A DNA stretch of 64,000 nucleotides from the NCBI RefSeq assembly GCF_020164785.1, contig NZ_JAIUGX010000003.1:124001-188000 (forward strand), written 5' to 3'. Under the pieces are notes generated by a model. The model saw only the letters and a list, made by a program, of their open reading frames with translations. It was not told where the DNA came from and searched no databases. The position numbers and the translations under genes are program-made. Of the stretch, positions 35,694-45,609 are shown piece by piece. Source of the stretch: Mesorhizobium sp. ES1-1 (lineage in GTDB: Bacteria; Pseudomonadota; Alphaproteobacteria; Rhizobiales; Rhizobiaceae). How positions within the stretch are numbered: position 1 is the stretch's first letter; each line of letters begins with the position of its first letter.

Positions 35694-37286
35694 TCACTTC
35701 TTCTTGCCGAGACCGGGCAGTCCGCCACCGCCCAGGCCGGGGAGGCCGGGGAGCTTCATGCCGCCGGGCAGGCCAGGCAAGCCACCGCCGCCGGGCAGGC
35801 CTCCAGGCAGGCCCTTCATGCCGCCCAGGCCAGCAGCCTGCGCTTGCTTCTGCAGGGCCTCCAACTGCTTGGGATCCATCTTCGACAGGTCCGGCATGCC
35901 GCCACCCATCATGCCGCCCATGCCGCCAAGGCCCATCTTGGAGGCGAGGCCGCCCATCATGCCGCGCATGAGGCCGCCGCCCTTGCCCTTGCCGCCCATC
36001 GCTTTCATCATGTCGGCCATGCCGCGATGCATCTTGAGCAGCTTGTTGATCTCGGCCGCGTCTGTCCCGGAGCCGGCGGCGATGCGCTTCTTGCGGGAGT
36101 GCTTGAGAATATCCGGATTGGCGCGCTCGGCCTTGGTCATCGACGAGATGATGGCGAGCTGACGCCCGAACATCTTGTCGTCGAGACCGGCCGAAGCCAT
36201 CTGGTCCTTCATCTTGCCCATGCCCGGCATCATGCCCATGATGCCGCCCATGCCGCCCATCTTCGACATTTGCTGAAGCTGCTGGGCAAGGTCGTTCAGG
36301 TCGAACTTGCCGGACTGCATCTTCTTGGCCATCGCCGCGGCCTGCTCGGCGTCGATGTTCTCGGCGGCCTTTTCGACCAGGCTGACAATGTCGCCCATGC
36401 CGAGGATGCGGTCGGCGATGCGCTTGGGATGGAATTCCTCCAGCCCGTCCATCTTTTCGCCGGTGCCGATCAGCTTGATCGGCTTGCCGGTGACGGCGCG
36501 CATCGAAAGCGCGGCGCCGCCGCGGCCATCGCCGTCCATGCGGGTCAGCACAAGGCCGGTGATGCCGACGCGTTCGTCGAAGCTCTTGGCCAGGTTGACG
36601 GCGTCCTGTCCGGTCAGCGAATCCGCGACTAGCAGGATTTCATGCGGGCTCGACACTTTCCTGATGTCGGCCATCTCGATCATCAGCGGCTCGTCGATAT
36701 GGGTGCGGCCGGCGGTGTCGAGGATGACGACATCGTGGCCGCCGAGCTTGGCCGCCTGCACGGCGCGTCGTGCGATATCGACCGGGTTCTGGCCGGCGAT
36801 GATCGGCAGCGTCGCGACCTTGATCTGCTCGCCGAGCTGGCGCAGCTGCTCCTGCGCGGCGGGACGACGGGTATCGAGCGAGGCCAGCAGGACCTTCTTG
36901 TTCTGGCGCTCGGATAAGCGCTTCGCGATCTTGGCCGAAGTGGTCGTCTTGCCGGAGCCCTGCAAGCCAACCATCATGATGACCACCGGCGCCGGGGCGT
37001 TGAGGTCGATGGCGACGCCCTCGGCGCCCAGCATCTCGACAAGCTCGTCATGGACGATCTTGACGACCATCTGGCCGGGCTTGATCGACTTGACCACGGC
37101 GGCGCCGACGGCCTTCTCGCGCACCTTGTCGGTGAAGGAGCGCACCACTTCCAGCGCCACGTCGGCTTCGAGCAGCGCACGGCGCACCTCGCGCAGCGCG
37201 GCGGAGACGTCAGCCTCCGACAGCGCGCCGCGGCCGGTGAGGCCGTTCAGGATGGAGCCAAGGCGCTCTTGCAGGGACTCAAACAT
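35694..37286 (-). CDS. ffh: Signal recognition particle protein Ffh (SRP54)
   Basis: A 530-residue SRP GTPase. The N domain opens MFESLQERLGSILNGLTGRG. The G domain has GLQGSGKTTT (residues 107-116), DTRRPAAQEQL, DTAGRTHID and TRMDGDGRGG. The methionine-rich M domain begins near residue 310 (KMGGMGGIMGMMPGMG). The last 90 residues are an unusual Gly/Met/Leu/Pro tail (GGLPGGGGLPGLPGG). It targets nascent membrane proteins to FtsY and SecYEG together with 4.5S RNA. A 35-codon upstream ORF ends on its start codon. Confidence 0.97.
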   Translation of the reverse strand: MFESLQERLGSILNGLTGRGALSEADVSAALREVRRALLEADVALEVVRSFTDKVREKAVGAAVVKSIKPGQMVVKIVHDELVEMLGAEGVAIDLNAPAPVVIMMVGLQGSGKTTTSAKIAKRLSERQNKKVLLASLDTRRPAAQEQLRQLGEQIKVATLPIIAGQNPVDIARRAVQAAKLGGHDVVILDTAGRTHIDEPLMIEMADIRKVSSPHEILLVADSLTGQDAVNLAKSFDERVGITGLVLTRMDGDGRGGAALSMRAVTGKPIKLIGTGEKMDGLEEFHPKRIADRILGMGDIVSLVEKAAENIDAEQAAAMAKKMQSGKFDLNDLAQQLQQMSKMGGMGGIMGMMPGMGKMKDQMASAGLDDKMFGRQLAIISSMTKAERANPDILKHSRKKRIAAGSGTDAAEINKLLKMHRGMADMMKAMGGKGKGGGLMRGMMGGLASKMGLGGMGGMMGGGMPDLSKMDPKQLEALQKQAQAAGLGGMKGLPGGLPGGGGLPGLPGGMKLPGLPGLGGGGLPGLGKKK

Positions 37287-37386
37287 TGGCCAAACCCTCG
37301 CGCGACCGCGCCTTGGATTCAAAGCATTCCCTGTCGGGCCGATGGCCCTCCACGCCTCTTGTGCACTCCTGCAGCGATTCGAACAT
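37279..37386 (-). CDS. 35-codon upstream ORF of ffh, repeating its first seven residues
   Basis: The frame starts MFESLQECTRGVEGHRP and ends at a TGA that overlaps the ffh start (AATGTTTGA). Its first seven residues equal those of Ffh, although the codons differ at several positions. An AAGGA-like ribosome site lies about five bases upstream. It may be a regulatory upstream ORF acting by translational coupling, or the relic of a partial duplication or insertion at the 5' end of ffh. Confidence 0.45.
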   Translation of the reverse strand: MFESLQECTRGVEGHRPDRECFESKARSREGLANV

Positions 37387-37472
37387 TCTGTTTCCTTTTC
37401 CCTGGCGCCAGACGGTGCCCGAGAGGTAATGCGTTCGCGCCCAGTGTCCAAGCAAAGCCCAAAACCAAAAAG

Positions 37473-37502
37473 CACCCGGGGGCGCTCAGCGCTGCCGGGT
37501 GT
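37473..37502 (-). terminator. Intrinsic terminator of the CPBP gene
   Basis: CACCCGG near 37473 pairs with CCGGGTG near 37495-37501, with an inner AGCGC/GCGCT-type stem. Read on the minus strand the hairpin is followed by CTTTTTGGTTTT, a clear U-run. It separates the CPBP membrane protein gene from ffh, so ffh must have its own promoter within 37390-37470. Confidence 0.75.
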
Positions 37503-37651
37503 TGGCCTCCAGGATCGATTTACAGCACCGGCCTCAAAGAGGCCTCGGCGTCCTGGTGGGCTTGCTCGGAGGGATACTCGTCGCGGATTTCGGGGCGTGT
37601 AGACAGGAAATCGGCCGCGGAGTCAAGACGAGGCCGGGGCGCCGGCTCCGG

Positions 37652-38662
37652 TCAGGCCGCTTCCGCCCGGTCAGCCATCTCTGCGGTGACTTTCAGCGGC
37701 GAGCGCGGATGCAGCAGCAACGCCATCGTCAGCAGGCTGCAGGCGATGCCGATGCAGGCGATCAGCACCGCGTCCGATGTCGTCCAGCCTGGTCCTTCGA
37801 GCGGCTTGGCGTTTAGCAGGGCGAAGGAATTGTAGCTCTGCTGGTGCGAGATGATGAGGAAGCCGGTCAGATTGTTGCCCAGATGGGCGCCAAGCGCCGC
37901 GCCGAGATTGCCGGTTGCGTAGACAAGAAGCGTCAGCACCAGCGCGAAGGCTGCGATGGAGGCCAGCACGCAGGCATTGATGGCCGCCGACGAACCGGTG
38001 CTCCAGTGCAGCGACGTGAACAGCAGGCCGGGCAGCAGCGCCCAGATCAACGGGCTCCTGAACCGCTTGGCCAGGCCGCGCAAGAGGTAGCCGCGGAACA
38101 GCATCTCCTCCGACGAGGTCTGCAACAGGGTGAGCAAGATGATGGGCACCAGAAACAGCAACCATGACGACAGGCTGATCGGGCCGCGCGCGATCCCGGG
38201 CTGCAGCATATAAAGTAGAATCTCGGACACCAACGAGGTTACCAGGACGGCGATAAGCCCTTTGAGGAAGCCCGATCGCGACACATGCCGGCCGGCGCCG
38301 AACAGCGCCGACAGCGGTTCGCCATGGAGCCAGCGCATGGCGATCCATAGGCCGATCCAGATGCCGCTGAAGGAGGCAAGCGCGCTCAGGATGCCGATGG
38401 GCGAGGCGAGGAAGCCGTCCATCACGCCGCCGTATGGCGGGGTCGCCTCCGGAGATGCTTGCCACAGTGCGAAGACATAGGCGCCGCCAAGCAGAACCGC
38501 CACGGTGGATGCGCCCCATAGGACGATGACGATCACCGTTCCCAGGCAAAGACGGGGCAAGGTCGTCTTGTGGTTGGGGGAATTCCGGTAGCGTTCGAAG
38601 GCGGCGGGGTCGATCGTCACGCGGCTTTCCTTTGTCGAATCCATCGACCGCTGATAGCTCAT
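37652..38662 (-). CDS. CPBP-family intramembrane protein (CAAX protease-like)
   Basis: A 336-residue polytopic membrane protein with about eight TM segments. The CPBP (Abi) motifs are SSEEMLFRGYLLRGL (E185, E186, R190), FTSLHW (H219) and ALGAHLGNNL (H260, N263-N264), which are the putative metalloprotease site residues of the Rce1-like family. Substrates of bacterial members are mostly unknown; some give immunity to bacteriocins. A cytoplasmic N-terminal stretch of about 35 residues precedes the first TM. It stands alone, with its own terminator downstream. Confidence 0.9.
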   Translation of the reverse strand: MSYQRSMDSTKESRVTIDPAAFERYRNSPNHKTTLPRLCLGTVIVIVLWGASTVAVLLGGAYVFALWQASPEATPPYGGVMDGFLASPIGILSALASFSGIWIGLWIAMRWLHGEPLSALFGAGRHVSRSGFLKGLIAVLVTSLVSEILLYMLQPGIARGPISLSSWLLFLVPIILLTLLQTSSEEMLFRGYLLRGLAKRFRSPLIWALLPGLLFTSLHWSTGSSAAINACVLASIAAFALVLTLLVYATGNLGAALGAHLGNNLTGFLIISHQQSYNSFALLNAKPLEGPGWTTSDAVLIACIGIACSLLTMALLLHPRSPLKVTAEMADRAEAA

Positions 38663-38699
38663 GGCCTCGAAAACCGGAATTGATTTCGCCGGCCGCCGA

Positions 38700-39800
38700 T
38701 CAGGCCGCCGCGTCGTGGTGTGTAGGTTCCACTTGCGCGCCCTTCGGCAGATCGGTCAGCAGGTCGTGAACGAAAGCCAGTTTCCGCGCCGTAATTTCGG
38801 AAATAACGAAGGGGTAGAGGTCCGGCAGGCCCATGCAGCGGTTTATCGAGTTGGAGGCCTCGGACAGGACGAGCCAACGCTCAAGGATCATTTCGAAGGG
38901 CTCGGGCGCCGAAGCGGGATCGCAGGGCGCCGCCTGCGGCTCGCCGCCGGTGTCGCCGGGCGGCAGATCGTTCGTTTCCACCGTCTCCAGCCGGCCGAGC
39001 GGAAAGTTCAGGGCGTGGACCATTTCGAGCGTATCGGTGATGTGCAGGTGGTGAGCCCAGGTTTCCGCCCAGTCCTCCCACGGATGCGAGGTGGCATAGG
39101 CGGAGATGTGCGTCTGCTGCCAATCGGCCGGTGCGCCCTTGGCGTAGTGATCCTTCAGCGCCTGCTCGTAGTCGGCTCGGTCGTCACCGAACAGGGCTCG
39201 GAAGGCCGACAGTTTCTCCGGGTCGTCGCGGATCAGGCGGTCCCAGTAATAATGGCCAAGTTCGTGGCGGAAATGGCCGAGCAGGGTACGATAATTCTCG
39301 CCCATCTCGACACGCCGTTTCTCCCGTTCGGACGAATCGGCTTCCGCGACGTTGAGCGTGATCAGTCCGTTGTCGTGGCCGGTCAGGATACGTTCCCCGC
39401 CCGGTCCGCCGCCGATCGGATCGGCAAGGAAATCGAAGGCCAGTCCAACCTCATCGGTCGGGTTGAGCTTCGGCGCCACCGGCAGGCCGAAGGACAGCAG
39501 GGAATAGATGGCGCGCTTCTTTGCCGCCTCGACGCGGATCCAGCGCTGGCGGTTGCCTTCAACCGAAAGGTCGGGAATGAGCTGGTTCAGCACACATGCC
39601 CGACAGAAGACCTTCCCGGGCTCGGCCATCCAGTTGCAGGCGCATTCATCGGCATTGGTGCATTTGAATACACCTTCGCCACCCGATAGGGCGAAACGTG
39701 CCTGCTCGGGATCGTACAGGACGAGGCTTGAGCAGTTCAGGCACTGGGCGTTTTCGAAATAGAGCCGGTGGCCGCAATGCGGGCAGTCGAAAAGTTTCAT
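38700..39800 (-). CDS. Putative zinc-binding metallopeptidase with N-terminal zinc ribbon
   Basis: A 366-residue cytoplasmic protein. The N-terminus has two CxxC pairs (C6/C9 in FDCPHCGHRLYF and C20/C23), then CTNADECACNW and FCRACVLNQLIPDLS. The catalytic motif is FRHELGHYYWDRL (H179, E180, H183). It belongs to the family of putative zinc peptidases with a zinc-ribbon head common in proteobacteria; substrate and role are unknown. The start at ATG 39800 gives the canonical MKLFDCPHCG. Confidence 0.9.
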   Translation of the reverse strand: MKLFDCPHCGHRLYFENAQCLNCSSLVLYDPEQARFALSGGEGVFKCTNADECACNWMAEPGKVFCRACVLNQLIPDLSVEGNRQRWIRVEAAKKRAIYSLLSFGLPVAPKLNPTDEVGLAFDFLADPIGGGPGGERILTGHDNGLITLNVAEADSSEREKRRVEMGENYRTLLGHFRHELGHYYWDRLIRDDPEKLSAFRALFGDDRADYEQALKDHYAKGAPADWQQTHISAYATSHPWEDWAETWAHHLHITDTLEMVHALNFPLGRLETVETNDLPPGDTGGEPQAAPCDPASAPEPFEMILERWLVLSEASNSINRCMGLPDLYPFVISEITARKLAFVHDLLTDLPKGAQVEPTHHDAAA

Positions 39801-40145
39801 GTCGGTCCCTCAGACAAGCAAAGTGCATGGCGACCCCCTCCAACGCCGACCATGCAGCAGCGTTCCGCCTTGCGAGAGGCTATTTTGCCCTGAACCGGGC
39901 GCCGACCAAAAGGCCACCGCCCCATCAGGAGCCTCATCAGCCGGCCCCTGCGCCATGCTTTAAGCCTAGCATTCCGGCGCAAAGGGGCGCGATGACGTCA
40001 TTCGTGCTGGCCCCCGCCATAATAATCACTTGATCATGCGCGAATTCCACGGCATTCGCCATCATGGCAGCTCGGGCAGTGACAAGGGCTTGTTTCGCTG
40101 GCAAATTCGCGGCTGGGACGTAAATCAGGCAATCAGGAGATAAAC
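39801..40145. other. 345-bp intergenic region without a gene
   Basis: This gap separates the divergent metallopeptidase and transglycosylase genes. I see no ORF worth reporting, no RNA gene and no strong palindrome. It should hold both promoters. The transglycosylase Shine-Dalgarno (AGGAG) is just before 40140. Confidence 0.6.
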
Positions 40146-40943
40146 ATGGCATTTCTTGCCAAGGGTAGGATGTTAGCGGCCGCGGCGGTGGCGGCGCTTG
40201 CGATGGCGACAGGGGCGCAGGCGGCGGCCAGCTGCGGCAAGACCGGCGCGGGCTTCGAAGCATGGAAGCCCGAGTTCGCCGCTGAGGCCAAGGCCGAGGG
40301 CGTTGGCGCGAAGGGGCTGGCAGCCCTTGCCGGTGCCAGCTACGCGACGAAGACCATCTCGGTCGATCGCGGCATTCACAAGGCCTTCAGCGGCTCGGTG
40401 GACGACTTCATGAAGCGTCGTGGCGGCGCGGCGATCATTTCCAAAGGCCGTGCGCTGAAGAAGTCGAACGCGGCGCTGTTCAGCCGCATCGAAAGTACCT
40501 ACGGCGTCTCGCCGGGCGTGTTGCTCGCCATCTGGGGCATGGAAACCGGCTTCGGCTCCGCCATGGGCAACCAGAATACGGTTTCGGCCATCCTGACGCT
40601 TGCCTATGATTGCCGCCGTCCGGGGTTCTTCTATCCGCACGCCATCGCTGCGCTGAAGCTGGTCGATCGCGGCGCGTTGAGCTCCTCGTCGGTCGGCGCC
40701 GCGCATGGCGAGATCGGTCACACGCAGTTCCTTCCCGGCAATGTGCTGAAATACGGCGTCGGCAGCGGAAATTTGCGCGACAAGGGCACCGCCCTGGCTT
40801 CGACCGCCAATTTCCTCAAGGCGCATGGCTGGCGGGCAGGGGCCAGCGCGAGCTCGAATCTGGGTGCAATCGCCGGCTGGAATTCGGCGAGCGTCTACCA
40901 GCAAGCCATCGCGCGCATCGCTGACGCGATCGACGGCGGCTGA
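40146..40943 (+). CDS. Lytic murein transglycosylase, MltB-like (GH103)
   Basis: A 265-residue secreted enzyme with a signal peptide (LAAAAVAALAMATGAQAAA). The catalytic glutamate is E133 in LLAIWGMETGFGSAMGNQN, which matches the ETxFG motif of MltB-type transglycosylases. Further on, HGEIGHTQFLPGNVLKYGV and STANFLKAHGWRAG are conserved. It cleaves peptidoglycan glycan strands with formation of 1,6-anhydro ends. There is no lipobox, so it is probably soluble in the periplasm. A GC-rich hairpin follows. Confidence 0.93.
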   Translation: MAFLAKGRMLAAAAVAALAMATGAQAAASCGKTGAGFEAWKPEFAAEAKAEGVGAKGLAALAGASYATKTISVDRGIHKAFSGSVDDFMKRRGGAAIISKGRALKKSNAALFSRIESTYGVSPGVLLAIWGMETGFGSAMGNQNTVSAILTLAYDCRRPGFFYPHAIAALKLVDRGALSSSSVGAAHGEIGHTQFLPGNVLKYGVGSGNLRDKGTALASTANFLKAHGWRAGASASSNLGAIAGWNSASVYQQAIARIADAIDGG

Positions 40944-40973
40944 CCCACTGCCGCCCGGTCTCGCTCCAAGGAT

Positions 40974-40992
40974 GCCCGGCCACGTGCCGGGC
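40974..40992 (+). terminator. Terminator after the transglycosylase gene
   Basis: GCCCGGC (40974-40980) and GCCGGGC (40986-40992) form a seven-base stem with loop CACGT, followed by TTTCCATT. The short T-run makes it a moderate intrinsic terminator between convergent genes. Confidence 0.55.
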
Positions 40993-41050
40993 TTTCCATT
41001 CATGAGCAGGGTGGATCGATTGCTCCCATAATTGGCTTATGACCGCGCTG

Positions 41051-41470
41051 TCAGTAGTGCGCGTATCCGCTCAACGGACATTTCCGAACAGCAGGAATCT
41101 GGAAGCTTCCGTCGATCCCGGTGCAAGTCCGGAAATTTGACTTGCGCGGCGGGGGTGCTTTCAGAGCCGTCTTTGACTTGCCCTTGAGGACCAGCCAGAT
41201 TTCAGTCGGTTGATCGAGTTGCAGCCTGTTTATGTCGGAGTAGCTGATGCGACCGCTCTTGACGCCCGCATATAGTCGTTGACAAACCAACGCCGGCAAG
41301 CGCTCCAGCGACACGTTCATGAACGACGCGATATCGTGCTTGGCAGTGATATTCCATGCACGGACAGAGTCGGTGCAAGCGGTCATATCCTCAGCCCCTG
41401 CCTGCGAAGACTGGCAGACTGCCAAGACCGCAACTGCGGCAAGCAGAAGAGAAAAGCTATTTTTCACCAT
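41051..41470 (-). CDS. Small secreted protein of unknown function
   Basis: A 139-residue protein with a signal peptide (SFSLLLAAVAVLAVCQSSQA, cleavage near GAE). The mature part has four cysteines (TACTDS, LVCQRL, RTCTGI, RKCPLS) and a basic, proline-containing region (KAPPPRKSNFR). I recognise no family. The cysteines suggest disulfides in the periplasm. It converges with the transglycosylase gene; the argG terminator lies just upstream of its promoter region. Confidence 0.75.
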   Translation of the reverse strand: MVKNSFSLLLAAVAVLAVCQSSQAGAEDMTACTDSVRAWNITAKHDIASFMNVSLERLPALVCQRLYAGVKSGRISYSDINRLQLDQPTEIWLVLKGKSKTALKAPPPRKSNFRTCTGIDGSFQIPAVRKCPLSGYAHY

Positions 41471-41572
41471 CGGAGCCCCTACCCCCAGATGAATTCAAAT
41501 AAAGGCGTCGGGAGGTCAATTCGGAATCGCGTGAAGTTGGCTTATTCTGTTGAAATCGAGACCCGCAAATAA

Positions 41573-41594
41573 AACCCGGCTTGCTGGCCGGGTT
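41573..41594 (-). terminator. Intrinsic terminator of argG
   Basis: AACCCGGC (41573-41580) pairs with GCCGGGTT (41587-41594). On the minus strand the stem is followed by TTTATTTG, a good U-run, 40 bp after the argG stop. Confidence 0.75.
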
Positions 41595-41634
41595 CTTGGT
41601 CACAGTCGAGGGCGGACCGAGGGCAATCGCGAGA

Positions 41635-42858
<1,224 letters not shown>

Positions 42859-43064
42859 TGTTGGCGGTTCCGCGACAGGGTTCTTCGCGGGCGAGGTATC
42901 ACGGCGTTTCCGGAAAGCGCAAGTGACCAGGCTGTTGCAGTGCAAGGCAGGCCTTCGGGACAGACGATTCACGGCGCTGGATCAGCCTTCGCGCGACCCA
43001 GGCAGCTGGCGGGGACGAGCCGCATGTTCTATAGGCTGCCTGTTCCCGAACCAGAGGGCGACCT

Positions 43065-43706
43065 ATGTCGTTCATTCCCGGCACCGCCACGCTTATCCAG
43101 TTCGCCATCGCCACCGTAATCCTGGCGATCACGCCCGGGCCGGACATGACCCTGTTCGTTTCGCGCACGCTGAGTCAGGGCCGCGCCACGGGTTTCGCCT
43201 CGATGGCGGGCGCGCTATGCGGCACGCTGGTGCACACCACGCTGGTCGTGGTCGGCGTTTCGGCGCTGATCGTCGCCTCGCCGATGGCCTTCCTTGTCCT
43301 CAAGATATTCGGCGCCGGCTATCTCGTCTTCCTCGCCTGGCAAGCAATCGCCAAAGGTTCGGCCTTTTCTCCGGAGAAGAAGACGGGCCCGCGGATTTCG
43401 CTGCTGCGCAGCTGGGCGGCGGGTTTCGGAGTCAATCTGCTCAACCCGAAGATCATTCTGTTCTTCATGACCTTCCTGCCGCAGTTCGTCGCCGTGCATG
43501 ATCCGCACGCGCCGGGAAAGCTGTTTTTCCTCGGGCTCATGTTCATCGCGCTGTCGATCCCGGTAACGGCGCCGATGGTGCTGGCGGCGGAAAAGTTCTC
43601 GGCGGCGATGAAGGCCAGCCCACGCGTGACGCGTGTCGTCGATTATCTGTTCGCCGGCGTGTTTTCGGCCTTCGCGCTCAAGATCCTGACGGCGCAGGCG
43701 AAGTAG
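43065..43706 (+). CDS. LysE/RhtB-family amino-acid exporter
   Basis: A 213-residue inner-membrane exporter with five to six TM segments. The RhtB/LysE signature is FAIATVILAITPGPDMTLFV (residues 13-32), and the loop SWAAGFGVNLLNPKIILFFM near residue 117 is conserved. Exported substrate unknown; homoserine lactone, threonine and lysine are known for relatives. It is divergent from argG, but no ArgP/LysG-type regulator is adjacent, so no link to arginine export can be claimed. Confidence 0.92.
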   Translation: MSFIPGTATLIQFAIATVILAITPGPDMTLFVSRTLSQGRATGFASMAGALCGTLVHTTLVVVGVSALIVASPMAFLVLKIFGAGYLVFLAWQAIAKGSAFSPEKKTGPRISLLRSWAAGFGVNLLNPKIILFFMTFLPQFVAVHDPHAPGKLFFLGLMFIALSIPVTAPMVLAAEKFSAAMKASPRVTRVVDYLFAGVFSAFALKILTAQAK

Positions 43707-43712
43707 CGGGCG

Positions 43713-44189
43713 TCATCCTGGCCGGCCGCGATCGTCGAAACCCGGTTCGCCTCGCCACCAGCTTCCAGCAAGGCGCCCGGCGCTGAGCCAGTAGAAAATG
43801 CCGCCGACCATGCCGCCGCCGATCACCGCCATGATGGCATTGGTCTCCCTGATCGCGAAGGTGGTGTCGCCGGCATGGTCGACCATGCCGAGGAAGGCGC
43901 CCGCGACCACCGCGCCGGCCAATGCGTAGAACAGCCAGTCGCGCCAGCCCACGATTTCGGCGATTAGGATTATGATGCATGCCGGCAGCAGGGCGAAATA
44001 GGCCACGAACAGAGCCAAGACAGGAATCGAGACATACAGGGAAGCCGCCATCGGCTGGTCGTGCTGCGGAGAGTAGCCGAGCGAGGCCAGGAACAGGATG
44101 TTGAGGAAGGCGCTGGCGGCAAGCGAGGCGACGAGATAACCGAACAGAATGACCGCAAAGCGGATTAGATAGGCAAAGACGCGGCTCAC
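43713..44189 (-). CDS. Small polytopic membrane protein, coupled to rlmN
   Basis: About 158 residues and four TM segments ([78 protein letters not shown]). I recognise no family. The start is GTG 44189, which overlaps the rlmN stop as GTGA; longer versions run back inside rlmN out of frame and look non-coding. The overlap indicates co-translation with rlmN, though a functional link is not obvious. Confidence 0.75.
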   Translation of the reverse strand: MSRVFAYLIRFAVILFGYLVASLAASAFLNILFLASLGYSPQHDQPMAASLYVSIPVLALFVAYFALLPACIIILIAEIVGWRDWLFYALAGAVVAGAFLGMVDHAGDTTFAIRETNAIMAVIGGGMVGGIFYWLSAGRLAGSWWRGEPGFDDRGRPG

Positions 44190-45418
44190 CCCTCGCCGTG
44201 CCCCGCAATCATCATGGCTTCGAGCGCCAGCCTGTCGACCCTGCGCATGCGCTCCGAGTCCGACTTGAGCTGGCCGCAGGCGGCCAGGATGTCGCGGCCG
44301 CGCGGCGTGCGGATCGGCGAGGCATAGCCGGCATTGTTGATGTAGTCGGCGAATTTCTCGATCGTCTCCCAGTCCGAGCACTGGTAGTTGGTTCCCGGCC
44401 AAGGGTTGAACGGGATCAGATTGATCTTGGCCGGAATGCCCTTGAGCAGCTTGATCAGCCCCTTGGCGTCCTCGATGGAATCGTTGACGTCCTTCAGCAT
44501 CACATATTCGAAGGTGATGCGCTTGGCGTTCGACAGGCCCGGATAGGCGCGGCAGGCCGCGATCAACTCCTTGAGCGGATATTTCTTGTTGATCGGGACC
44601 AAGAGGTCGCGCAGATCGTCATTGGTGGCATGCAGCGAGATCGCCAGCATGACGCCGATCTCCTCGCCGGTGCGCAGAATCTCGGGCACGACGCCGGAGG
44701 TGGAAAGGGTGATGCGGCGCTTGGAGAGCGAAAGGCCATCGCCATCCGATGCAATCAGCAGCGCCTTTTTCACCGCCTCGAAATTGTAGAGCGGTTCGCC
44801 CATGCCCATCATGACGATGTTGGAGACTTTTCTGCCCTCGGCCGGCACGATGGCACCGTCCGGCGTGTCGCGGTCCGGGAAATCGCCCAGACGGTCGCGC
44901 GCGGTCAGCAATTGCGCCAGGATCTCCTCGGCGGTCAAATTGCGCACCAGCTTCTGCGTGCCTGTATGGCAGAACGAGCAGGTCAGCGTGCAGCCGACCT
45001 GCGAAGAGATACAGAGCGTGCCGCGGCCTTCCTCGGGAATGTAGACGGTCTCGATCTCCACAGGCCTGCCGGCGCCGCGCGGCGGGAAGCGGAACAGCCA
45101 TTTGCGCGTGCCGTCCGAGGAGATCTGCTCCTCGACGATCTCGGGCCTGGCGACGGTAAAATGCCTGTCGAGTTCGGCGCGCAGGTCCTTGGAGATGTTG
45201 AACATGCCGGCGAAATCGGAAACGCCGCGCACATACATCCAGTGCCATAGCTGCTGGGCGCGCATCTTCGCCTGCCGCTCGGGCACGACACCCGAGGCGA
45301 CCAGCGCCTCGCCGAGTTCGGCGCGCGTCAGACCGATCAGCGACGGCTTCTCGGGCGCGGGAGGGGCGCGCAAAGAATCGCGGACGCCTTCAATGGCAAG
45401 GTCGAAGGAAAGGGTCAT
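44186..45418 (-). CDS. rlmN: Dual-specificity 23S rRNA/tRNA adenine-C2 methyltransferase RlmN
   Basis: A 410-residue radical-SAM enzyme that methylates C2 of A2503 in 23S rRNA and A37 of some tRNAs. The cluster-binding cysteines are C143, C147 and C150 in [14 protein letters not shown], preceded by [22 protein letters not shown] and ILAACGQL near the C-terminus (second catalytic Cys) are conserved. The N-terminal extension of about 30 residues is usual in rhizobia. The 3' end overlaps a small membrane protein gene. Confidence 0.96.
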   Translation of the reverse strand: MTLSFDLAIEGVRDSLRAPPAPEKPSLIGLTRAELGEALVASGVVPERQAKMRAQQLWHWMYVRGVSDFAGMFNISKDLRAELDRHFTVARPEIVEEQISSDGTRKWLFRFPPRGAGRPVEIETVYIPEEGRGTLCISSQVGCTLTCSFCHTGTQKLVRNLTAEEILAQLLTARDRLGDFPDRDTPDGAIVPAEGRKVSNIVMMGMGEPLYNFEAVKKALLIASDGDGLSLSKRRITLSTSGVVPEILRTGEEIGVMLAISLHATNDDLRDLLVPINKKYPLKELIAACRAYPGLSNAKRITFEYVMLKDVNDSIEDAKGLIKLLKGIPAKINLIPFNPWPGTNYQCSDWETIEKFADYINNAGYASPIRTPRGRDILAACGQLKSDSERMRRVDRLALEAMMIAGHGEG

Positions 45419-45510
45419 GGCTGCACTGATATAAGCGGTTTGCGGCCGATTTCATCCATCGGCCCGATATGAAGCGCGGCGCATAGCACAGGTTGAGCGC
45501 GGAGTCATGC

Positions 45511-45538
45511 GGGAGTAGGGAGTAGGGAGTAGGGAGTA
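45511..45538. repeat. Heptamer array, four copies of GGGAGTA
   Basis: Four perfect tandem copies of GGGAGTA lie between the divergent rlmN and ClC genes. About 20 bases further on, TACTCCCTTACTGACTACC and TACTGCCTATTCCCTACC are complementary-type, degenerate copies. The unit differs by one base from the GGCAGTA array at 58084. Confidence 0.9.
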
Positions 45539-45609
45539 GCAGGTCCAACTTCTCCATTACTCCCTTACTGACTACCACCTACTGCCTATTCCCTACCAAG
45601 AGGACCGAC

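Noticed and set aside
37373..37386. MFESLQE at 37386 as the real ffh start
   Set aside because: This frame stops at 37279 after 35 codons and is out of register with the Ffh body, whose own MFESLQE is at 37286.
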